Shown piece after piece: positions 1 to 9,535 of a stretch of 64,000 bases of DNA. The translations under genes and the position numbers were made by a program. How positions within the stretch are numbered: the first letter of the stretch is position 1; each line of letters opens with the position of its first letter. The DNA is from Chamaelirium japonicum (lineage: Eukaryota; Streptophyta; Magnoliopsida; Liliales; Melanthiaceae), in the NCBI GenBank assembly GCA_947650365.1, contig OX393551.1, positions 8,621,831 to 8,685,830 on the forward strand, written 5' to 3'. The notes beneath the pieces were generated by a model. It searched no databases, was not told the DNA's origin, and saw only the letters and a program-made list of their open reading frames with translations.

Positions 1-335
1 ATGTAGCAAAGTTACTCTTCACTATAGTATTTTTCAGATTTTTGCTATAGTGTAATTACTACTGCAAAGAGCAAATATTGTATTCTTTGCGTACAGTGAA
101 ATCATTGTTCCTAAAAAAACGTTACCTTTATTTACCAACTTATTATTCTTCTTTGTGACTTTAATTAGAATTAAGGGCATTTTTGTTAATTGTAGGAGGG
201 AAATGTGAACAAGGCACTTGCTGTAAAATATATCTTTTCGGGTGAGACCTAGTGCCAAACCGAAACGTTGCCCGTCCTTCACGCAAAATATGAATAGTTT
301 CTCAAAGGCCTATCACTAAGTCCCCCTTATATATG
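1..335. other. AT-rich stretch, no gene seen
   Basis: No coding region is supported. The end (308-330) contains CTATCACTAAGTCCCCCT, which recurs near 10590, so this may be the edge of a dispersed repeat. Confidence 0.4.
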
Positions 336-585
336 TGAAGAACCCAACCTTGGATACCCACCTCCTCACAAAACCGGGTTATAAGGGGAGGTCCAAGGCG
401 GGTATATAAGCAGCTCATCACCCGCTCCCATTACCGATGTGAGACTAACCAGTATGAGGCATGACCATCTCAACACCCCCCCCCCCCCCCCTCTCACGCG
501 GGACACGTGTGGCAAGGGCTCTATCGGGAGGAGCTCCCGGAGCGGGTCTGACTCTGATACCATGTGAAGAACCCGGCCAACCTTA
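336..585 (-). mobile_element. Partial miniature LTR retroelement (TRIM-like)
   Basis: On the minus strand an LTR of about 138 bp runs from about 473 to 336, starting TGTTGAGATGG and ending GGTTCTTCACA. It is preceded by a G-rich polypurine run (the C run at 474-491 on plus). Further right, the end of a second LTR (TTCTTCACA, 563-571) is followed directly by TGGTATCAGAGT, the usual primer-binding site matching initiator tRNA-Met. The internal part is under 100 bp and non-coding. The 5' LTR diverges after about 20 bp and is truncated. No target duplication was found. Confidence 0.6.
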
Positions 586-816
586 TTCCAGATCGGCATT
601 AATAAAAAAAAAAAGAAACTTCGCACCTCTTCTCTGAAACATGCTTCGGGATGATTGATATTTTTTTTCAAAAATCATGAGGCTTCTCATCTTTAATGCA
701 GTTGGTTCACTCTAAAGAATGATCAATAAAATTCATCGAAAATCACGAGGTTCTCATCTTTAGATCAGTTCGCAAGATTCGGAGGATTGAAGTCTTAAGG
801 ACTACATTCAACCATT
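586..816. other. Non-coding spacer
   Basis: It contains two imperfect copies of a motif reading AATCAYGAGG followed by TTCTCATCTTTA, at about 675 and 748. No gene seen. Confidence 0.35.
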
Positions 817-1903
817 GTTTCTGTTGGGTGTGTGTTTTACAACCACACAAAACAATGGGTTTAGTCCCATATCGGTAAGGGGAGAAATCCCCTACCAACT
901 TAAAAGGGATTGCCCACTTCCCCCCACTAGTCATCACACTAGAGGAGGGGCTCCACGGGCTGGGCGGCGCGTGTGTGTGTGCCCGCGGACCCGGACACGA
1001 TAGCACCTCCGAAATGGGCTGGTCCGCACCTGCCCTATTTTTGCTTTTTGCTTTTAAGTCCTCCACCATTTATGAAATTCTTTTTTGGCTACTAGCCGTT
1101 TTGCATGCGACCCGTTGCTGCATGCTAGCCGTTACGAGGCTGCTCTCTGCGAGCTGTAACGTGCAAGGTTAATGGGCTTAATCGCAGCCCATTAACCGCT
1201 CTCCTCTTTCAGCCCTCTATTAACTGCCCGAGGCCTATATAAGGCCCAGTGCAGCCATAGAGCAGTACAGTCCGAATATCGGAATTCCTCCTTGCTTCTT
1301 GCCTCTCCCTTTCCCTCTCTCTCGTGTTGTGGTGCTGCCCCTTTGCTCCGAGAAGACTCCCTCTCTCGGATCAAAGCTCTGTTGCGGTGCTGCCTCCCTG
1401 TTTCGAGAAGATCGTCATCGAGTCGCTGGGTTCCTGAAAGTTCACGAGGTTCACAAAGCCTTCTTGGAGTCGTGCCAACGAGAAGGAGGTCGCCTGACCG
1501 GGGTCGTCATATCTCCGAGAACCATTGCCACGAGACCCGCACGAGGGGGGCAATAAGTTTCTTAGGACAGTGCCTAGCACGCTTCGACCACAGGCCAGAG
1601 TTTCTAACTCTTCCTTTGTCCTAATATTAGATCTAAAATAATCGACTTGCATCTAATAGAGAAACCTAAATAATTATAGATAATTTAGATAGATTATATC
1701 TCTCTTTTAGAAAAGTTCGGCAAGGTGATCGACGGTTCCATAGAACCCGCTCTGCCTTGGCAAACAATTTCTAAAAGAATATTGTGACTTGATTTTGCTT
1801 GCGTGACAAAATCATATTTGCTAAATAATCAATTAGTTAATATAAAGTACTTGATTAATTCTTAAGATTGCTAGTATAGAACGGTTTCATTTCCAACAGT
1901 TTC
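817..1903 (+). mobile_element. Solo LTR with 5-bp target duplication
   Basis: The LTR spans 822-1898 (1,077 bp). It begins TGTTGGGTG and ends TTCCAACA, so the short terminal inverted repeat is TGTTGG/CCAACA. GTTTC occurs immediately before (817-821) and immediately after (1899-1903), a perfect target site duplication. No internal domain or second LTR is present, so this is the product of LTR-LTR recombination. The length and ends suit a Copia element, but there is no coding sequence to prove the superfamily. Orientation is taken from the TATA box. Confidence 0.85.
1236..1243 (+). promoter_or_regulatory. TATA box of the solo LTR
   Basis: TATATAAG lies mid-LTR, followed by a pyrimidine-rich stretch (1285-1330), as in the U3/R region of plant LTRs. 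It could still drive transcription downstream, away from the convergent GRAS gene's promoter. Confidence 0.5.
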
Positions 1904-2227
1904 AGCCCAGAAGCTAATGTGCTTTCTATTTCCATCTCAGCAGTCACAGAAAGCATACTTCAACTTGTGCTTTTTATTTCTCACTTGTCCTATGAGCTTC
2001 AGTTGTACATTTAAATGGAGAAATCAGACTTCCCCTTGATTTTGAAAACTAGCTGGGTATTTCAGCCCTCACACATCCTTCAGTATCCTGAAGCCCCCCA
2101 TAGATTCTATGAGCAAGCAAAGACAAATGGAAACTGAAGTCTCACCGAATTACGAATCATTGGAACATAAGAGTTTGGAGTTAGGATTCAAGTTGGAACA
2201 TGAAGACTCTAGCTCAAATATCTCATA
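1904..2227. other. GRAS gene 3' flank
   Basis: AT-rich sequence between the solo LTR and the GRAS stop codon. It probably includes the 3' UTR of the minus-strand GRAS transcript. No further gene seen. Confidence 0.4.
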
Positions 2228-3715
2228 CTAGTTGCTCCTTACAAAGAATTTCCAAGCAGAAATGAAGATGAGGGGGGTGCCCTTCCACCCAACCATCAAG
2301 GCCTTCCCGTTCTCCTCGAGAGTGCACAAGCTGCCATTCGCAAACTGCTTCACCAGCACGCTCGCCTGGTACTGCGACCAATCGCTCAGCTCCGCCTCCA
2401 CGAGCCCGAACCGTGCGAAGAACGACCTCCAGACGCTGATCCCGACGTGCCTCACCACCCTCTCCCTCCCCTCGGTCGTGATGATACTTGCGATCCCCTG
2501 CGAAAGGATCCTCTCCTCCAGGACCATCCTGGTGATGTCCCCCGCATCCATGAAGCCATTGAGATGGTCGAACAGCGCGCTGTAGTAGAACAAAGCTTCG
2601 GTGAATCGGTTGATGAAGCATGGTGAGTTATGCTTAGCCTCCACATCAGTGACCACCATTATACAAGGCCTGAGCCTCCTTAGAATTCTGATCAGATTCT
2701 CCAGACCCTCTGAGCCTAAGATCATGGTATTCATGTCCAAGGACGAGTAGACGCCGACCGTCTCCCCTTCCCTCACATCAAACATATCCTGTCTCAGATT
2801 TCTCATGTCCTTCACGATCACCGACCTGAAACCGAAAGCTATACCGAGAGTCTCCGCGAAGCTCTTCAGCCTCTTGCCCGTCGTCGAGATCGCTTCTTCC
2901 GAATTCCCCAGCGCGGTGATCTTCAGATAATCGATCGGGCATTCGTATCGCGTGGCCAGCGCCTGCATTAGGATAGTCCACTGGAGGCCGTGCTTGATGG
3001 AGACGTCGATCATATGGATTCTCCTTGCTGAAGCCACATTGTCGATGATCGTCTGAATCATCAGAAACTGCGCCAGCTGCGGGAATGGTAGCTTCTCTTG
3101 GGTGACCAGCTGCAATGGGTGATCGGTTCTCATTGCCTTGATGACATCCTTAGCCGACAGACTCTTTTCCCTTGGCCTCTTCGACGATAGCCTCCCGGTT
3201 TCCCGATCGATCCTTTGCTGCAGCGCCTCCGAGAAGTAGCACACCACCCTCTGAACTGGATTTCCGCTGCTCGAAGCCGATCCGTAGCACTGTCGGAGCA
3301 GCTCCCTCGCCCGATCGTATTGCTGGCTGCTGACACTCTCAGCTGCGGCCAGGAGGCGGCTCGCCAGATCCACTCTCCTCATGTCCTCGACTGAAATGGG
3401 CGGGTCGTCGACAGAAGGGTCCATGGGCGCAGAGAGATCACCGTCCGCGCGGGTCGACAGTCGGATGAAACGGGCAGCAGCAACTCTCACTATTTCCTCG
3501 GTCGACAACTCCTTCACGTCGCTGGGACGCCTCTCCTTGATGATCAGCCTGTTCAGCCGCTCCACGTTCAGGCGATTGTAGCTTGTTCTGTATGTGCTCA
3601 ACAGATCCAATGACGATGACTGCTGAGGATCCCCCGCCAGTGCCGTCGACCTGCCGGACGACTGAACTGAATCCCCGAGGCGCGGCCGACCATAACCGGA
3701 GAAGCGGTGATCCAT
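2228..3715 (-). CDS. GRAS-domain transcriptional regulator, DELLA/RGL-like subgroup
   Basis: An intronless 495-residue ORF. GRAS-family motifs appear in order: leucine-rich region I (about 115-175), a VHIID-type motif changed to IHMID (233-237) followed by HGLQW, a second leucine-rich stretch (about 280-310), a PFYRE-like region with FINRFTEALFYYSALFD (367-383) and an EG-R-ER-like segment (415-421), and a C-terminal SAW region with GWKGTPLIFISAWKF (476-490). GRAS proteins act in the nucleus as regulators, often through partner transcription factors. The N-terminal 110 residues are short and polar and lack DELLA and TVHYNP motifs, so gibberellin-dependent degradation as for true DELLAs is not expected. 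The ATG at 3713-3715 is the first in frame and gives a normal N-terminus. GC content is higher than in the flanks. The exact subgroup is inferred; family membership is secure. Confidence 0.9.
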   Translation of the reverse strand: MDHRFSGYGRPRLGDSVQSSGRSTALAGDPQQSSSLDLLSTYRTSYNRLNVERLNRLIIKERRPSDVKELSTEEIVRVAAARFIRLSTRADGDLSAPMDPSVDDPPISVEDMRRVDLASRLLAAAESVSSQQYDRARELLRQCYGSASSSGNPVQRVVCYFSEALQQRIDRETGRLSSKRPREKSLSAKDVIKAMRTDHPLQLVTQEKLPFPQLAQFLMIQTIIDNVASARRIHMIDVSIKHGLQWTILMQALATRYECPIDYLKITALGNSEEAISTTGKRLKSFAETLGIAFGFRSVIVKDMRNLRQDMFDVREGETVGVYSSLDMNTMILGSEGLENLIRILRRLRPCIMVVTDVEAKHNSPCFINRFTEALFYYSALFDHLNGFMDAGDITRMVLEERILSQGIASIITTEGRERVVRHVGISVWRSFFARFGLVEAELSDWSQYQASVLVKQFANGSLCTLEENGKALMVGWKGTPLIFISAWKFFVRSN

Positions 3716-4496
3716 TGCTCGATCGGCGATGGGTCGGATCGATTAATCCCCCTTACCACTAGCTGTCTTCAATGCCTTAAGAGGATGCTAGCCTTGACGT
3801 GCACAACCAGAACCATGCTCCTCAGAACCAACATGAAAATCTTGGAAATTTGTTGGTGAGGCCAGAAAATCTTGGATCATTGACACTACGTCAAGCACAA
3901 GAAACATTGGCATAAGGCTCGTACAAATAATGTTTTTAAAGCCAGACCGTTCATCGAACCAGAAAAGGGATGAAGAGAACAACAACCACCACCAAAAAAA
4001 AAAAAAAGAGTTTTATGACTCTTTTAATAAACAACAGTTCACTAAACCATCCAAGGAGTAATGTGGGTTGGCAGTTTTGCCGGATTTAAATCAGGTTTAT
4101 CGTAATTAATTCCCATTCGTATGTTTTTCAGACCCAGAATCTAAGCCGGCTCACGGGTCCAGCGGTTGAACCGTCGATCCGATCCCAGTTTCAAACTTTA
4201 CCTACAAGGCAGAACGCTTCAAAACCATTGATTAATTAGGAGCTCGCTCAATGTGGGGGCTGCAATATTGACCCAAACACACCAAACAACTGGAAAAATT
4301 TAGAATGTGCCGAACAACTATGGTTGCTTGGTTGAGATGTAACCCATAAGGGAATATTCCCTATGGAGATGGGTTAAGCCGGCGAACCGGTCAGACACGA
4401 AGTGACCGGCGGAATCGGAACCGGCTTCCTCCCAAGGAAATCACATCCACTACACAACAAGCATGCCGATATGGGTCGGCCGATGCGACTTGATCT
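3716..4496. other. GRAS upstream region, no other gene seen
   Basis: Presumed promoter side of the minus-strand GRAS gene. I found no convincing TATA box. An A run lies at 3993-4008. Confidence 0.35.
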
Positions 4497-4724
4497 AGAA
4501 ATGCTATTCAACCAGATGAGCATTCAGACAAGTTTACAGACGGCTTATGTGGCATTGATCACATCCGTCGGTTTTCATCCAGGCCTGATCAATGAATGGC
4601 ACTATACTCCGAACCGACTGGCAGTCGAACAAACAACTGACAATAATTACAAACAACTGTGATGGATGCCATGTAACTACGTAAGCTGTCTGTATGTAAA
4701 CTCATCTGGTTGAATAGCATTTCT
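4497..4724. mobile_element. Foldback element (inverted repeat)
   Basis: The arm at 4497-4562 (starting AGAAATGCTATTCAACCAGA) is repeated inverted at 4660-4724 (ending CTGGTTGAATAGCATTTCT), with a spacer of about 97 bp. Arms are about 65 bp with mismatches in the inner part. No coding capacity. A miniature inverted-repeat element is the likeliest origin; target duplication not identified. Confidence 0.65.
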
Positions 4725-5227
4725 CCATGCGATTGTCGGAGCACTAGCTTCCAATAAGGTTCTGACTGTCTCAGTGAAGAGGGCTTGAAAAGTTTTTTGA
4801 TTAGCACTATGGAGGTAAAGGAAGAGTGTGAGATGAAAAGTAGAGATAGCTAAGGCCGATGATCGATTACTTAAAGTGGAAGCATGTTTGATTAGCGTGC
4901 GTTACATGTCCTCTCTCTTTGAAGAGATTCTCTATAAGGATTCTGAAGATCATTAATGAAAAATGTTACCACATGATCAACTGCTCTTCCCTCTGCATTG
5001 TTTGGACCTATTAGCTCTGAGCAACCTATTGGGATTGGTATCCAGCGTCAGCTAGAGAATGAGCCAGAGAAGTGGATAGGTTGGATTTAACTTGCAAATA
5101 ATAATAATAATAATCACCCTTTTAAATTTCCAGTGATATTGATGTGTTTACATGCTAGGTTTATGCCCCTTGGCCAATAGTATCCCTGCTTTTTCTTGTC
5201 GGCCATCCGATAATGACTACATCTTGG
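4725..5227. other. Non-coding stretch
   Basis: No gene or clear element seen apart from a short AAT repeat at 5097-5112. Confidence 0.35.
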
Positions 5228-5425
5228 CAAACACTCAGGGACGAAACTATATATGGACCAAGGGGGGCTACCCCTCAAATATATTTTTTTAAAAAATATA
5301 TAATAAAAGGTTTGAATTTTAGTATATAATTTTTTTTTTTGTTTATGCTTTGGCCCCTAGATGAAATTATTATACTTTGGCCCCCCCACCCAATAAAAAA
5401 TCCTGATTCCGTCCCTGCATACACT
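5228..5425. mobile_element. Non-autonomous hAT element
   Basis: The 182-bp body (5236-5417) starts CAGGGACGAAACT and ends GATTCCGTCCCTG, giving CAGGGACG terminal inverted repeats. It is flanked by caaacact (5228-5235) and catacact (5418-5425), an 8-bp duplication with one mismatch, as hAT transposases make. It has no transposase. Confidence 0.8.
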
Positions 5426-5689
5426 CAGAGTACGGCAGCCTAAATGGGCTTTATAAGGCTTGAGTCTGTTCGAACATGTTTGGTTACTAGTGAAAAGCTC
5501 TTTCTTAGGCGGCCACTTTCATAGAAGATTCAAGCTTTTATCGAAAGTATACTTTTAGTGGCGTACAACCCATAATCCCTCGGAGTTTATTGAAACAAGG
5601 AGTGAAGCGTTACCGTCCCTTCAATCTTAATTACATAAATAATTCTTTTGTTCTATTCATGGCACGGCTGGCGCCCCAAGCACAAGAAT

Positions 5690-7217
5690 AAAATAGTTTT
5701 TTATTTTTATTTTTGAGAACCTCTCCTGAAGGAGGGAGGGTTTGGTGGACCCCAACCAGAAGCCATTAAAACTAAGTCAAAATATTGTTACAAAACAGAA
5801 GGGCCTCCTCCCCTAGTTTGTCACGCCAAGGGCTAATCCAAGTCCTGAAAAGAGAAGTAACTGACTGCCGCAGTTTCTCCTACCCGGCCGAAGTAGCCTT
5901 GAAGATTCGATTATTCCGCTCAAGCCAGATTACCCACACGATCGCCATGACCAGCATATCCCACGGCTTCCGGATCCCCGATGGGACTCTCCTCCTCCTC
6001 CAAGAGCTCCAAAGTCCTCGCAAAGACCTCGGATGCGAGAAGATACCGGCCTTGCCTTCGAAATGGTCCCACAGTTGCCGAGCAAAAGGACACCCAAGCA
6101 ACAAATGCAATGATGTTTCCTCCTCCGCGCTGCAGAAAGTACAAAGAGCGTCCGATGCTTGGGGATGATGCCTTCGCAACAAATTCGCCTTAGTCAGAAT
6201 CTTGTTCCTCGAGGCCAGCAGTGAGAAGATCTGAACCTTCGAAGGCGCCTTCGTCCTCCAAATGGCCTTCGACGGCCTGTGGCCCTGAACCCGAGGGAGG
6301 AGGTGATCGTAGAAAGATCTAACAGAGAACAGCCCAGAAGAGGAGCAATTCCACCGTACCTCATCCTGTGCGGTTGTGAAGGAAGCAGCTTGTAAAATTT
6401 CGTAGAGATCCTGCAGCTCCCGCCGACTCTCCCGATCTGACGGAGCCCGAAGCTTAACCTTCCAATCGATGGAGCCCAGCCTCCGACAAGCCTGGGATCG
6501 GACCGAAGCTCCCTTGTTTCGGGCCAAGGAGAAGAGAGACGGGAAGAGCTGCTCCAAAGGCCTGGTCCCAAGCCAAGTGTCACGCCAAAATCTGATGTCT
6601 CTCCCATCGCCTAAAGAAAGAGAGGTCGCCTCCCTGTAGAGGTCTTTGACCCTTAGAACGCCCCTCCAAAAGTGGGAAATTTTGCCAGAGACTCTACTCC
6701 GTGCTTGCAACGGGGAGAACCTCCTAAAATATCTAGCCAGAATAACCTCCCGCCAGGAGCCATCCGAACCTTGCTGCAGCCGCCACCACCATTTCCCCAA
6801 CATAGAGATGTTAAACCGGCGTAGGTCTAAAACTCCCAACCCTCCCAATTTCTTTGGGAGACAGACCTGGTCCCATCTCATCAGATTGTACCCTCCTGAA
6901 TTTGTTTCCACACCATGCCACAGGAAGGAGCGCCGGATTTTGTCGATCCTGTCAATCATCCAGGATGGCAGAAAATAGAAGGAAAGGTAGTAGGAGGGGA
7001 TCGAAGAGAGAACAGAGTTCACCAGCACCAGTCTGCCACCTGAGGATAAAAATCTACCTTTCCAACCCTCCAATCTTCTTTCGATCTTCAGAATCAGTTG
7101 TTCCCAGTCCTCCCGTCTCAGGGCCTTATCACTGATTGGCAGACCCAAGTACTTCATCGGTAAGGTGCCTTCTCTACAATTCAGAAGCCTGGCCAAACCG
7201 CTACCTACTTCCCCCAT
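5690..7217 (-). pseudogene. 5'-truncated L1-type LINE, C-terminal part of the reverse transcriptase ORF
   Basis: The minus-strand ORF 7217-5880 (445 codons) matches the end of a plant L1 ORF2. It starts within the reverse transcriptase just before MKYLGLPISDK, continues through GGRLVLVNSVLSSIPSYYLS and the LPKKLGGLGVLDL motif, and ends with a zf-RVT zinc-binding region (CTFC ... H ... C, about 350-385). The catalytic part, endonuclease and ORF1 are missing, so it cannot move by itself. A 3' A-rich tail follows on the minus strand (T-rich at 5697-5715 on plus). Truncation from the 5' side is the usual LINE outcome. The frame has stayed open, suggesting recent insertion. It abuts the GC-rich hairpin repeat at 7221. 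Confidence 0.85.
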
Positions 7218-7428
7218 TCAGAAGGCGCCTGTATTACACAAGGCACCTGTGACGACCAAGATCCAATAGGCCAAGAGCCAAGACTCCTGAGGCGGGAACG
7301 CCAAGATAGATGAGGTGAGGTGAGGTGAGGTGAGGTGTACAAGGCCATGAGTTAGCCCCACATCGCCTGGAGAGAAGGAGATCCTGAGCTACTTATATAA
7401 TTTCCCCTCCAAACATAAAAGACGTGTT

Positions 7429-7545
7429 CTAGGTGGTTCGATGGTAACCATGCTAGTGCAAAACCTTGAGGTTGAGGGTTCGAGTACCCAAGAGACCAAT
7501 AGAGGACAATATCTTATGTTTGGGGGCTCACCACCTTTCTTGCCA
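7429..7545 (+). repeat. tRNA-like insert in Cassandra LTR1 (SINE-like)
   Basis: A 117-bp segment absent from the Cassandra LTRs at 43657 and 44080. It holds TGGTTCGATGG, close to the pol III box A consensus, and GGTTCGAGTACC, close to box B, about 45 bp apart. It is bracketed by agacgtgtt/agacgcgtt, a 9-bp direct repeat present once in the LTRs without insert. No poly-A tail. It could be a small tRNA-derived SINE; loss from the other copies by recombination between the short repeats is the alternative. Confidence 0.55.
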
Positions 7546-7585
7546 AGACGCGTTTTAAAACCATGCGCCGCTACGGAATTCGTAA

Positions 7586-7657
7586 GAACTCCGTAGTTAA
7601 GCGTGCTCGGGCGAGAGTAGTACTAGGATGGGTGACCACCCTGGAAAGTTCTCGTGT
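7586..7657 (+). ncRNA. 5S rRNA-like segment in LTR1
   Basis: Matches the 3' two-thirds of plant 5S rRNA, including AGTTAAGCGTGCTCGGGCGA and GTACTAGGATGGGTGACC, which cover the internal pol III control regions. The 5' third of 5S is not recognisable, so this is not a functional 5S gene but the diagnostic part of a Cassandra LTR. Confidence 0.85.
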
Positions 7658-7710
7658 GGGCAAGGGCAAAGTGGACAATATCTTGTGTGTTTGGGGCGGA
7701 TGTTACAAAA

Positions 7711-7723
7711 TGGTATCAGAGCC
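7711..7723 (+). promoter_or_regulatory. Primer-binding site, Cassandra copy 1
   Basis: TGGTATCAGAGCC starts three bases after LTR1 and matches the 3' end of initiator tRNA-Met, the usual primer for this group. Confidence 0.85.
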
Positions 7724-7781
7724 AGTTCTCCTCGCTATGGGGGGGGGGGTCTAACCCTACACGAGGACGTGTAGCCCTAAG

Positions 7782-8180
7782 GATGGATGAGGTGAGGTGA
7801 GGTGAGGTGTACAAGGCCATGAGTTAGCCCCACATCGCCTGGAAGGAAGGAGATCCTGAGCTACTTATATAATTTCCCCTCCCAAACATAGAAGACGCGT
7901 TCTAGGTGGTTCGATGGTAACCATGCTAGTGCAAAACCTTGAGGTTGAGGATTCGAGTACCCAAGAGACCAATAGAGGACAATATCTTGTGTTTGGGGGC
8001 TCACCACCTTTCCTGCCAAGACGCGTTTTAAAACCGTGCGCCGCTACGGAATTCGTAAGAACTCTGTAGTTAAGCGTGCTCGGGCGAGAGTAGTACTAGG
8101 ATGGGTGACCACCCTGAGAAGTTCTCGTGCGGGCACGGGCAAAGCGGACTATATCTTGTGTGTTTGGGGCGGATGTTACA
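7782..8180 (+). repeat. Cassandra LTR2, 5'-truncated
   Basis: Starts at GATGGATGAGGTG, so the first 70 or so bases and the preceding polypurine tract are missing. It ends GGATGTTACA. The tRNA-like insert is at 7902-8018 between agacgcgtt repeats, and the 5S-like segment at 8059-8129. Confidence 0.85.
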
Positions 8181-8246
8181 AATGGTATCAGAGACGGTTC
8201 TCCTCGCTATGGGGGGGTCTAACCCTACACGAGGACATGTAGCCCT

Positions 8247-8727
8247 AAGGGGGGTGGATTGTGACGACCAAGATATAATAGGCCAATAGCCAAGAGCCAA
8301 GACTCCTAAGGAGGGAATGCCAAGATGGATGAGGTGAGGTGAGGTGAGGTGAGCTGTATAAGGCCATGAGTTAGCCCCACATCGTCTGGAGAGAAGGAGA
8401 TCCTGAGCTACTTATATAATTTCCCCTCCCAAACATAGAAGACGCGTTCTATGTGGTTTAATGGTAACCATGCTAGTGCAAAACCTTGAGGTTGAGGGTT
8501 CGAGTACCCAAGAGACCAATAGAGGACAATATCTTGTGTTTGGGGGCTCACCACCTTTCCTGCCAAGACACGTTTTAAAACCGTGCGCTGCTACGGAATT
8601 CGTAAGAACTCCGTAGTTAAGCGTGCTCGGGCGAGAGTAGTACTAGGATGGGTGACCACCCTGGGAAGTTCTTGTGCGGGCACGGGCAAAGTGGACAATA
8701 TCTTGTGTGTTTGGGGCGGATGTTATA
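8247..8727 (+). repeat. Polypurine tract and Cassandra LTR3
   Basis: AAGGGGGGTGGA (8247-8258) is the polypurine tract preceding LTR3 (8260-8727, 468 bp), which begins TGTGACGACC and ends TGTTATA, a mutated TGTTACA. The tRNA-like insert is at 8449-8565 and the 5S-like segment at 8606-8676. Confidence 0.85.
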
Positions 8728-9128
8728 GCACCTGTGCTTCTTTCACAAGGCGTCGGCGCTCTTTCACAAGGCACCGAGTAACACAAGGCACCCAATAAAA
8801 CATAGCACTGGCGCCCCTTTCACAAAGCGTCGACACCCCTTTCACAAAGCGACGACACCCCTTTCATAAATCCCCGGCGCCCCATTCACAAAGCGTCAAT
8901 GCCCTATTCACAAAGCTTTTTGAATGGGGCACCGACGCCTTGTGAATGGGGCGCCGGTGCTTTGTAAAAGGGGCGCTGGTGTCATGTTTTATTGGGCGCT
9001 TTGTTTTACTCGGCGTCTTATGAAAGGGTGCCGATGAAAAGGTGTCAGCGCCTTGTGAGAGTGGCGTCGGTGCCTTGTGTTTATTAGGCGCCTTGTGAAA
9101 GGGGTGCCGGTGAAAGGGTGTCCGCGCC

Positions 9129-9401
9129 TTAGATAGAATGTCCACAAAAAATCAAAGCATTCCAAAACTTGTTGGGGCATCAAATGCTAGAAGCTTTATC
9201 GGCCATCCATTTTAACCGTTAAATTGAAAATCATATTTGATGCCTCTAGAAGTTTTAGAATGAGCCGATTTTTTGCGGGGGTCCTATCTAAGATAGGGTG
9301 ATCATCCTTATAAAAATTCAGAACATTCTAAATATTCTAGGGTTACTAACTCACCATATGTCATAGGGTACTCCCTATGACATGTCATAGGAACTCATTT
9401 C

Positions 9402-9403
<2 letters not shown>
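9129..9403 (-). mobile_element. Partial palindromic element, family B
   Basis: Nearly identical, inverted, to 20277-20548 in Pelota intron 7, including the end motif CCTATGACATGTCATAGG. One end is intact next to a TA microsatellite (from 9404); the other is cut where the GC-rich hairpin array begins, so part of the arm is lost. Confidence 0.75.
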
Positions 9404-9498
<95 letters not shown>

Positions 9499-9535
9499 GA
9501 GAGAGAGAGAGGGGGGGGGGGGGGGGGGGGGGGGG
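9404..9535. repeat. Microsatellites (TA)n, (GA)n and a G run
   Basis: TA repeats to about 9494, then AAAAAGAGAG up to about 9508, then about 28 consecutive G. The G run may be an assembly-sensitive length. Confidence 0.9.

Larger units (their letters stand above)
7248..7707 (+). repeat. Cassandra LTR1
   Basis: Begins TGTGACGACCAAG and ends GGCGGATGTTACA. It carries a (GAGGT)n run at 7314-7337, the tRNA-like insert (7429-7545) and the 5S-like segment (7586-7657). Confidence 0.88.
7243..8732 (+). mobile_element. Cassandra retroelement array: three LTRs, two internal domains
   Basis: Cassandra is a non-autonomous miniature LTR element whose LTRs carry a 5S rRNA-like segment. Here the order is LTR1 (7248-7707), internal (7708-7781), LTR2 (7782-8180, lacking about 70 bp at its 5' end), internal (8181-8259), LTR3 (8260-8727). 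The outermost bases are flanked by GCACC on both sides (7243-7247 and 8728-8732), so the whole array sits in one target duplication. It has no coding capacity and would need proteins from other elements. A three-LTR form can arise by unequal recombination between copies. Confidence 0.9.
7221..9130. repeat. GC-rich hairpin array of short degenerate units, split by Cassandra
   Basis: Sequence at 7221-7247 and 8728-9130 consists of units of about 20-22 bp built on GGCGCC plus CTTTGTGAA or its complement (for example CCTTGTGAAAGGGGTGCC). Units run in one orientation at 8728-8920 and in the other at 8926-9130, so the two halves pair as a long hairpin about a centre near 8923. The Cassandra array (7248-8727) was inserted into it. 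Family unknown to me; no ORF is credible. Confidence 0.6.

Noticed and set aside
7586-8676. Functional 5S rRNA genes
   Set aside because: Only the 3' two-thirds of 5S is present, and each copy lies inside a TG...CA LTR with a primer site right after it, which is the Cassandra signature.
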